From RGIG6165 sp045545175 (lineage in GTDB: Bacteria; Bacillota; Clostridia; Oscillospirales; Feifaniaceae), in contig JAZQAK010000006.1 of NCBI GenBank assembly GCA_045545175.1, positions 1 through 64,000 on the forward strand: a stretch of 64,000 nt of DNA, in the 5' to 3' direction. The notes below the pieces were generated by a model. It was not told the origin of the DNA, did no database searches, and saw only the letters and a program-made list of their open reading frames with translations. Shown in pieces: positions 59,531-64,000 of the stretch. Position numbers and translations under genes: made by a program. Positions within the stretch are counted from its first letter, which is position 1; the number at the start of each line of letters is the position of its first letter.

Positions 59531-59551
59531 AAATCTGTTGTCAAGAAATGG

Positions 59552-59616
59552 AAAAGGACCTGCCCCACAGACTTTACTTGCTGTGGTTAGTGACGAGACG
59601 TCACCAACAGTTCCTT
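59552..59616 (+). repeat. Branched inverted-repeat unit (copy 5)
   Basis: Outer AAGGA/TCCTT (59554-59558, 59612-59616) encloses two hairpins: CCACAG/CTGTGG (59565-59570, 59581-59586) and GTGACG aga CGTCAC (59590-59604). The three-way-junction layout suggests structure selected at the RNA or single-strand level. Confidence 0.5.
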
Positions 59617-59639
59617 CTGAAAACAGTATATCAAGATAT

Positions 59640-59732
59640 ATTCCCACTGTCAACATATGTGGAATAAAAAGGAATCGGTTACATCCGTGGGAATAGGTTT
59701 TAACCACATACCCATTATGGACGGAACCGATT
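59640..59732 (+). repeat. Two interleaved inverted repeats (copy 6)
   Basis: ATTCCCAC/GTGGGAAT (59640-59647, 59687-59694) and AATCGGTT/AACCGATT (59673-59680, 59725-59732) overlap so that only one can form at a time. Confidence 0.45.
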
Positions 59733-59781
59733 ATATCTTCAATATAGTAGATGAAAGAGATAATGTCAATAAAAGTGAAAA

Positions 59782-59886
59782 AGGAGACAACTCGAATCAG
59801 CCATACGGTCATAAAGACCTCCGACGTTAACATAGACGAGTTGTCTCCTACAGACAACGTATCATAAAACGAGCCTGTTGTCAAGC
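59782..59886 (+). repeat. Inverted repeat with CTGTTGTCAAG tail (copy 7)
   Basis: Perfect 13-bp arms AGGAGACAACTCG (59782-59794) and CGAGTTGTCTCCT (59837-59849), then the tail CAACGTATCATAAAACGAGC with CTGTTGTCAAG ending at about 59885. The best-formed member of the family. Confidence 0.6.
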
Positions 59887-59909
59887 AATATGATACCTGT
59901 GTAGAGGGG

Positions 59910-59999
59910 ATGTTTGCACAAGCACTTGAAAAGGCAAGCGAGCAAGAATATAATAATGTTGATACAGTGTTAAAAACGAAACTAAAAACGACGAGATGA
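59910..59999 (+). CDS. 29-aa micro-ORF ahead of the micro-protein array
   Basis: ATG at 59910 preceded by AGAGGGG reads MFAQALEKASEQEYNNVDTV then LKTKLKTTR and stops at 59999. A downstream ATG at 59996 overlaps its stop (ATGA). Helical and charged. It could be a real micro-protein, a leader peptide, or the tail of a decayed gene. Confidence 0.35.
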   Translation: MFAQALEKASEQEYNNVDTVLKTKLKTTR

Positions 60000-60013
60000 C
60001 AGGGGAAAATATG

Positions 60014-60217
60014 ATGTCAGAGAAGAAACAATTTCCTACACCGGCAATGCTGAAAGCAAGAGAGGAATGGGCGAAGAAGTCACAGGAAGAAAAGGAAGCA
60101 ATCGAGAAAAGATTCGAGGAAAAATTGAGGAAATACTACGAAAATCGGTTGCCGAGAGAAGCAATACTGGCGTCAATGGAAGAGGAACCGAAGGTTGATG
60201 ATATATCAATGCTGTAG
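60014..60217 (+). CDS. Micro-protein array member 1
   Basis: 67 aa, strongly charged and helical: MSEKKQFPTPAMLKAREEWA, then a core RFEEKLRKYYENRLPREAIL and tail ASMEEEPKVDDISML. The core and tail recur in the next two genes. Starts possible at 59996, 60011 or 60014; 60014 matches the MS- start of the paralogues and lies after AGGGG. No family recognised. Confidence 0.6.
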   Translation: MSEKKQFPTPAMLKAREEWAKKSQEEKEAIEKRFEEKLRKYYENRLPREAILASMEEEPKVDDISML

Positions 60218-60237
60218 TCGTGAGGAGAGGGTAATAT

Positions 60238-60402
60238 ATGTCGAAAGAACACAGACGGGAACTAACGGAAGTGGAAAAAGAAAAGGTGTTGAAAGAGTTC
60301 GAGGAAAAATTAAGGAAATACTACGCAAATCGTATGTCGAGAGAAGCGATAGTGGCGTCAATGGAGGAGGAACCGAAGGTTGATGATATATCAATGCTGT
60401 AG
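60238..60402 (+). CDS. Micro-protein array member 2
   Basis: 54 aa: MSKEHRRELTEVEKEKVLKE, core FEEKLRKYYANRMSREAIVA, tail SMEEEPKVDDISML identical to member 1. Ribosome-binding site GTGAGGAGAGGG 7-8 nt upstream. Conserved spacing from member 1 points to tandem duplication of a unit of about 185 bp (60238 to 60423). Confidence 0.6.
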   Translation: MSKEHRRELTEVEKEKVLKEFEEKLRKYYANRMSREAIVASMEEEPKVDDISML

Positions 60403-60422
60403 TCGTGAGGAGGGGGTAATAT

Positions 60423-60572
60423 ATGTCAAAAGAACACAGACGGAAGCTAACGGAAACGGAAGAAGAACAGGTGTTGAAAGAGTTTGAGGAGCATGTGAGG
60501 AAATACTACGAAAATATGTTGCCGGAAGCGGCAATACTGGCATCAATGGAGAAGGATGAACCTCAAGATTAA
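60423..60572 (+). CDS. Micro-protein array member 3
   Basis: 49 aa: MSKEHRRKLTETEEEQVLKE, core FEEHVRKYYENMLPEAAILA, tail SMEKDEPQD. The N-terminus is near-identical to member 2; the C-terminal DDISML is lost. Ribosome-binding site GTGAGGAGGGGG. Last unit of the array, followed by repeat copy 8. Confidence 0.6.
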   Translation: MSKEHRRKLTETEEEQVLKEFEEHVRKYYENMLPEAAILASMEKDEPQD

Positions 60573-60612
60573 GAAACCAGAGAATATTTTTTATGTCATA
60601 AATATAAAAAAG

Positions 60613-60712
60613 AACCAAGAGGAGTTTAAAGGAGCAAGGCTCCAATTGCCTGCCGGATTAAACAACCTTTGGTTCAATTATATTCTACACAAAATAAAAC
60701 TGTTGTCAAGGA
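60613..60712 (+). repeat. Inverted repeat with CTGTTGTCAAG tail (copy 8)
   Basis: AACCAA (60613-60618) and TTGGTT (60669-60674) arms extend by a few imperfect pairs. The loop holds GGCTCCAATTGCC, shared with copy 3. Tail CACAAAATAAAACTGTTGTC then AAGG. Confidence 0.55.
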
Positions 60713-60719
60713 TTAAAAA

Positions 60720-60752
60720 GAGCAGTCAAGTTGCTTGACTGCTCCTTTTTTT
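60720..60752 (+). terminator. Intrinsic terminator
   Basis: GAGCAGTCAAG ttg CTTGACTGCTC followed by a T-run. Its right arm contains TTGACT, which may double as a -35 for the next gene. Confidence 0.85.
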
Positions 60753-60762
60753 CGTGTAAAAT
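60735..60762 (+). promoter_or_regulatory. Candidate promoter inside a terminator, leaderless output
   Basis: TTGACT (60735-60740) in the terminator arm, 16 bp, TAAAAT (60757-60762). The predicted transcript would begin at about the ATG at 60769, and no Shine-Dalgarno sequence precedes that ATG. Confidence 0.4.
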
Positions 60763-60768
60763 ATAATT

Positions 60769-61515
60769 ATGATTAGTTATGACGTGTTAAAAAAACTGAA
60801 TGTGCCTTGCAAGGTGGTCACCTTTACAGATGCGAAAGCCTTTCTCACGGCGGATGTGGGCGACACGGCAAAAAGTGTTGTCGTTTTTCTTATGCCATAC
60901 ACGGCAGGAAGGGAAAAAGGCAACGTTTCTTACTATGCTAAAGGCATGGATTATCACAAACGTGCCGTGGATATAGCACAGAATATATCTGAAATCGGCA
61001 AATTCAAGGTGTATGCCGACCTTTCACCTTTTAAGGAAATCGACCTTGCCGCCGCCTGCGGACTTGGCGTAAAGGGCAAAAACGGGCTTCTGATAAATGA
61101 AGATTACGGTAGTTTTGTCTTTATCGGGGAGATTTTGCTTGATGATACCTTTGACAGATACGATGAAATATCAGAAATACGGGGATGTTTAAACTGCGGA
61201 AGGTGTGAAGCTGTATGCCTTGCCACCGCAATAAACGATAAAGAGAGATGTATATCTCATATTACACAGAAAAAAGGTGTTCTCACTGAAGAAGAAGCTT
61301 CTCTTATAAAGAAAAGCGGTTATATATGGGGCTGTGATATGTGTCAGATGGTCTGTCCTATGAATAAACTTACCGATGAAGCGCCCTTTTCACTTGAAAT
61401 GAGTGACGTTGAGGATTTATCAAACCGTGAGTTTAAAGAAAAATATAAGGACTTTGCATTTACTTGGCGTGGCGTAAAGCCTTTACAGCGTAATCTTGAA
61501 ATATTAAAAAAATAA
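60769..61515 (+). CDS. QueG-like (epoxyqueuosine reductase-type) iron-sulfur protein
   Basis: 248 aa with two [4Fe-4S] ligand sets: CLNCGRCEAVCLATAI and CDMCQMVCPMNK. The C-terminal FTWRGVKPLQRNLEIL resembles the end of the QueG core. QueG reduces epoxyqueuosine to queuosine in tRNA with cobalamin. This protein is about 130 aa shorter than QueG and lacks the HEAT-repeat tail, so it may be a shortened homologue with a related redox role. No ribosome-binding site upstream. Confidence 0.75.
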   Translation: MISYDVLKKLNVPCKVVTFTDAKAFLTADVGDTAKSVVVFLMPYTAGREKGNVSYYAKGMDYHKRAVDIAQNISEIGKFKVYADLSPFKEIDLAAACGLGVKGKNGLLINEDYGSFVFIGEILLDDTFDRYDEISEIRGCLNCGRCEAVCLATAINDKERCISHITQKKGVLTEEEASLIKKSGYIWGCDMCQMVCPMNKLTDEAPFSLEMSDVEDLSNREFKEKYKDFAFTWRGVKPLQRNLEILKK

Positions 61516-61539
61516 AACCGAGAAACTCGGTTTTATTTC
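61510..61539. terminator. Bidirectional terminator
   Basis: AAATAAAACCGAG aaa CTCGGTTTTATTT, between convergent genes. Confidence 0.85.
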
Positions 61540-62120
61540 AGTTTGATATATTCAATTATCGGGGGAACAATCGGTGTTTCGTCAACGCATTCGGTGTGTG
61601 AAACCTCTGTCACTACGTCAATACCGTCAGTTACCGTACCGAATGAGGCGTATTCACCGTCAAGACTCGGTATAGCGTCGGCAACCACTATGAAAAACTG
61701 GCTTGATGCGGAGTTTTTGTCAGGCGTCCTCGCCATTGATATAACACCTTTTTCGTGCTTTAACGGGTTTTCAAAGCCGTTTGAAGCAAATTCGCCTTTG
61801 ATTGAGGAAGTTTTCTTCCCGTCACCCGCCTGGATTATCATATCACCGACAACTCTGTGCACGTCAAGCCCGTCGTAATAACCGTCCTTTACAAGCTTTA
61901 CAAAGTTTTTTACGGTTTTCGGCGCAAGGTTGGGGTAGAGTTCAAGGGTAACAACCTCGTCAATGCCGTCAAATTTCATTTCGCAGATGATTTCATCCGA
62001 ATACAATTTTTCTAACTTTTCGGTAACCGTCATCGGCTTGTAACTCAGCAGGAAAATACCGCCTGCAAGAAGAATTAAAGCAAATACAATTGAAAATATA
62101 ATGATACCTTTTTTATGCAT
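61533..62120 (-). CDS. Membrane-anchored cyclophilin-type peptidyl-prolyl isomerase
   Basis: 195 aa. An N-terminal membrane helix (GIIIFSIVFALILLAGGIFL) anchors an extracytoplasmic cyclophilin domain: VTLELYPNLAPKTVKNFVKL, YYDGLDVHRVVGDMIIQAGD, ISMARTPDKNSASSQFFIV and SLDGEYASFGTV. Expected to help folding of exported proteins. Confidence 0.92.
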   Translation of the reverse strand: MHKKGIIIFSIVFALILLAGGIFLLSYKPMTVTEKLEKLYSDEIICEMKFDGIDEVVTLELYPNLAPKTVKNFVKLVKDGYYDGLDVHRVVGDMIIQAGDGKKTSSIKGEFASNGFENPLKHEKGVISMARTPDKNSASSQFFIVVADAIPSLDGEYASFGTVTDGIDVVTEVSHTECVDETPIVPPIIEYIKLK

Positions 62121-62198
62121 AATTTAACACTCCGTAAGTTGATATGGAGATTATACTATATTTTAAAAACTTTTTCAACGGATGAAAGTGAGGCACAA

Positions 62199-62630
62199 GT
62201 GAAAATATATATAGATGCCGATGCATGTCCCGTTGTGGACATTGCACTCAAAATTGCAAAAAGCAGGGGGATAGAGGTAACTCTGCTCTGTGATACCTCG
62301 CACGTGATGAAGCGTGAGGGTGTTACCTGCATAACCGCAGATAAGGGTGCGGACAGCGTTGATTTTATGCTTGTCAATATGATTTCAAAGGGCGATATTG
62401 CAATAACGCAGGATTACGGCCTTGCCGCAATGTGCCTTGCAAAAGGGGCGTACGCCATAAATCAGAACGGTATGGAATATACAGACGCCAATATAGATAT
62501 GCTTCTTTTTTCACGCCACGAAGCCAAAAAAGTGAGAATGGCGGGAGGCAGACTCAAAGGTCCTAAAGCAAGAACGAAGGCACAGGATGAAGAATTTGAA
62601 AAAGCATTTATTAAGTTAATAGAAAAATAA
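62199..62630 (+). CDS. DUF188 (YaiI/YqxD) family protein
   Basis: 143 aa with the family signature IYIDADACPVVDIALKIAKS, IAITQDYGLAAMCLAKGAYA and FSRHEAKKVRMAGGRLKGPK. PIN-like fold, function not established. The start at GTG 62199 fits the family (MKIYIDADACP) and follows GAGG; the longer frame to 62115 overlaps the divergent cyclophilin start. Confidence 0.9.
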   Translation: MKIYIDADACPVVDIALKIAKSRGIEVTLLCDTSHVMKREGVTCITADKGADSVDFMLVNMISKGDIAITQDYGLAAMCLAKGAYAINQNGMEYTDANIDMLLFSRHEAKKVRMAGGRLKGPKARTKAQDEEFEKAFIKLIEK

Positions 62631-62632
62631 AA

Positions 62633-62813
62633 AACAGCAGTTGTCGGCAGACGCACTTTCGGGAAAACCCGTAGCGGCGGCTCTACAATGACAATACTGC
62701 TGTTCAAGATGGATATACTGCAAGTGTCTTCGGGCAGCCTTGTACCTCCAGAATTAAACAGTATAACCTTCTTTGATTACAGTAAAACACAAAAGAAAAA
62801 TGTTGTCAATAAA
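62633..62813 (+). repeat. Two inverted repeats with TGTTGTCAA tail (copy 9)
   Basis: AACAGCAGT/ACTGCTGTT (62633-62641, 62696-62704) with an inner TGTC/GACA pair, then TATACTG/CAGTATA (62714-62720, 62759-62765), and the tail ACACAAAAGAAAAATGTTGT then CAAT. It lies directly after the DUF188 gene; nothing else is seen between 62631 and 62845 besides the mrp terminator. Confidence 0.5.
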
Positions 62814-62843
62814 AAACCGCAATACATTGTACTGCGGTTTTTA
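62812..62843 (-). terminator. Terminator of the Mrp-type gene
   Basis: AAAAACCGCA and TGCGGTTTTT pair around the central bases; reads out on the minus strand with a T-run. Confidence 0.8.
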
Positions 62844-62845
62844 TT

Positions 62846-63670
62846 TTATAACATATCGTATATTTTGTTTGCGGCATCATCAAGCCAGCTGCCCTCGAAA
62901 AGTTCGATAAGGCCCTTGTCGCAACATGAAGCAACGGCAGGGTCCATAGGAATTTTGCCGAGCACCGGCAAGTCGAGTGCTTTTGCGGTTTCTTCGATAT
63001 GACTTTCGCCAAATACCTTTATCTGCTTACCGCAGTCGGGACATTCAACGTAACTCATATTCTCAACGATACCGAGAATCGGTATATTCATAAGCTTTGC
63101 CATATTGACAGCCTTTTCAACAATCATTGAAACAAGTTCCTGCGGTGAGGTTACGATAACGATTCCGTCAACGGGAATTGACTGGAACACCGTAAGAGGC
63201 ACGTCACCCGTTCCGGGAGGCATATCAATAAACATACAGTCTATGTTTTTCCAGATAGTCTCAGTCCAGAACTGTTTTACGGTACCTGCAATAACGGGAC
63301 CGCGCCAGATAACAGGGTCTGTATCGTGGGGAAGAAGCAGATTAAGGGACATAATATCAATACCCGTCTTACTTCTGCAGGGGATAATGCCAAATTCGTT
63401 GGCAGTTGCCTTTTCGGTTATGCCGAAAGCCTTGGGGATAGACGGACCCGTTATATCAGCATCGAGAATGGCAACGTGCTTGTCCATTCGCTGAAGCAAA
63501 ACGGAGAGCATCGAAGTGACGAGTGATTTTCCGACACCGCCCTTACCGCTGACAACGCCGATAACTTTTTTAACGGAACTCAGTTCATTTAAGTTTTCAA
63601 GCAAACTTTCGGGTTTTCTTGAATCACAGTTCTGAGAACAGTTTCCGCAATCGTGATTACATTCGCTCAA
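62846..63670 (-). CDS. Mrp/NBP35-type iron-sulfur carrier ATPase
   Basis: 274 aa. Seen: an N-terminal Cys cluster (CNHDCGNCSQNC), deviant Walker A VSGKGGVGKSLVTS, DADITGPSIPK, FIDMPPGTGDVPLT, and the C-terminal metal motif CPDCGKQI (CxxC). Binds and transfers Fe-S clusters to apoproteins. Monocistronic. Confidence 0.93.
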   Translation of the reverse strand: MSECNHDCGNCSQNCDSRKPESLLENLNELSSVKKVIGVVSGKGGVGKSLVTSMLSVLLQRMDKHVAILDADITGPSIPKAFGITEKATANEFGIIPCRSKTGIDIMSLNLLLPHDTDPVIWRGPVIAGTVKQFWTETIWKNIDCMFIDMPPGTGDVPLTVFQSIPVDGIVIVTSPQELVSMIVEKAVNMAKLMNIPILGIVENMSYVECPDCGKQIKVFGESHIEETAKALDLPVLGKIPMDPAVASCCDKGLIELFEGSWLDDAANKIYDML

Positions 63671-63829
63671 AGTTAAAATCTCCTTAATTTTTTTATTTAT
63701 TATAGTATAAACTTATTTGCAAAAACTGTCAAACATCTGCCAAAAGTTGACACAAATATTTTTTTACTTAATGTTCAAAATACTAATGTGCCGTGAAAAA
63801 CGGCCTAAAATGAATCAGGAGATAATGAA

Positions 63830-63991
63830 ATGGAAAACAAATCAGCTAAGGCTATTCTTAACCAGTATAAGACTGAAGCTGCTGCAGAAATGGGCGTAGA
63901 TCTTTCAAGCCCCGAGCTTAAGGCAAGAGATGCAGGCAGAGTAGGCGGTCAGATGGTTAAGACTATGATTTCAAGAGTTACAGGTAAGTAA
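63830..63991 (+). CDS. Alpha/beta-type small acid-soluble spore protein (SASP)
   Basis: 53 aa that coat and protect spore DNA: NQYKTEAAAEMGVDLSSPEL, ARDAGRVGGQMVKTMI. The KTEAA...E motif region is the site cut by the germination protease in this family, and GRVGGQMVK is diagnostic. AGGAGA lies 7 nt upstream. An overlapping frame starting at ATG 63825 is a shadow. An AATACTA at 63779-63785 resembles a sigma-G -10, without a convincing -35. Confidence 0.92.
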   Translation: MENKSAKAILNQYKTEAAAEMGVDLSSPELKARDAGRVGGQMVKTMISRVTGK

Positions 63992-64000
63992 ATTTTGAAA

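Noticed and set aside
59090..59886. Inverted repeats considered as integron attC sites
   Set aside because: The conserved RYYYAAC/GTTRRRY boxes are not present in the attC arrangement, and no integron integrase or cassette order was seen.
60183..60572. Short direct repeats that could suggest a CRISPR-like array
   Set aside because: The unit is about 185 bp, imperfect and codes in frame. There is no short repeat with unique spacers and no cas gene.
63720..63830. Sigma-G promoter of the SASP gene
   Set aside because: AATACTA at 63779 resembles a -10, but no acceptable -35 lies at the correct distance.

Overview
The window is a stretch of a low-to-middle GC, spore-forming Clostridia chromosome, most likely Oscillospiraceae (Ruminococcaceae-like). 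The evidence is gene content and order: miaB-ylbF-mutS-mutL-miaA-hfq, yggS-sepF-yggT-divIVA-ileS-lspA-rluD, rpsF-ssb-rpsR, rimP-nusA-ylxR-infB, a split transketolase, glgB, and sporulation genes (pdaB, yaaL-bofA, an alpha/beta-type SASP). The species is not identified.

Layout. 0.1-5 kb: mtaB, a His15-less HPr-like protein, a D-Ala-D-Ala carboxypeptidase, pgi and a small P-loop protein. 5-22.6 kb: a long co-directional run for tRNA modification, mismatch repair, Hfq, division (SepF, YggT, DivIVA), IleS, LspA, a pseudouridine synthase and a two-subunit transketolase. 22.6-27.3 kb: pdaB, yaaL-bofA, DUF362, a lipid kinase, DUF1836 and a GDPD. 27.3-39.84 kb: an accessory island ending at the 3' end of tRNA-Ser(GGA). 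It holds four minus-strand genes: a TIM-barrel protein with a disrupted 5' end, a PUA/EVE-like plus McrA-type HNH protein, an HNH-like membrane protein and a glycine-rich membrane protein. It also holds a 1,972-codon phage-type polyvalent protein that appears 5'-truncated, and a HicA-HicB-SecB-like toxin-antitoxin-chaperone module placed between two diverged copies of the phage gene's 3' end. 40-53.6 kb: tRNA-Arg(CCG), two HAD phosphatases, apgM-type mutase, hpf, glgB, an amidase lipoprotein, a methyltransferase, two tandem lipoprotein paralogues, a phosphate-binding-like lipoprotein and an S1-domain protein. 53.6-59 kb: ribosomal protein and translation-factor operons. 59-60.7 kb: a second accessory patch with structured repeats, a fragment of the phage gene and an array of tandemly duplicated micro-proteins. 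60.7-64 kb: a QueG-like protein, a cyclophilin, a DUF188 protein, an Mrp-type ATPase and a SASP.

The core genes form housekeeping operons with little spacing and frequent stop/start overlaps. The island and the 59-60.7 kb patch differ in composition and carry most of the novelty. A small repeat family (a variable inverted repeat followed by a conserved tail around CTGTTGTCAAG) links 27.4, 59-60.7 and 62.7 kb. The clearest regulatory reads are two divergent promoters sharing one palindromic -35 box (24.86-24.91 kb), an anti-Shine-Dalgarno leader on hfq, a structured leader on rpsF, and a terminator hairpin between the rimP promoter and rimP. Everything here is read by eye; family names rest on motif recognition, not database searches.
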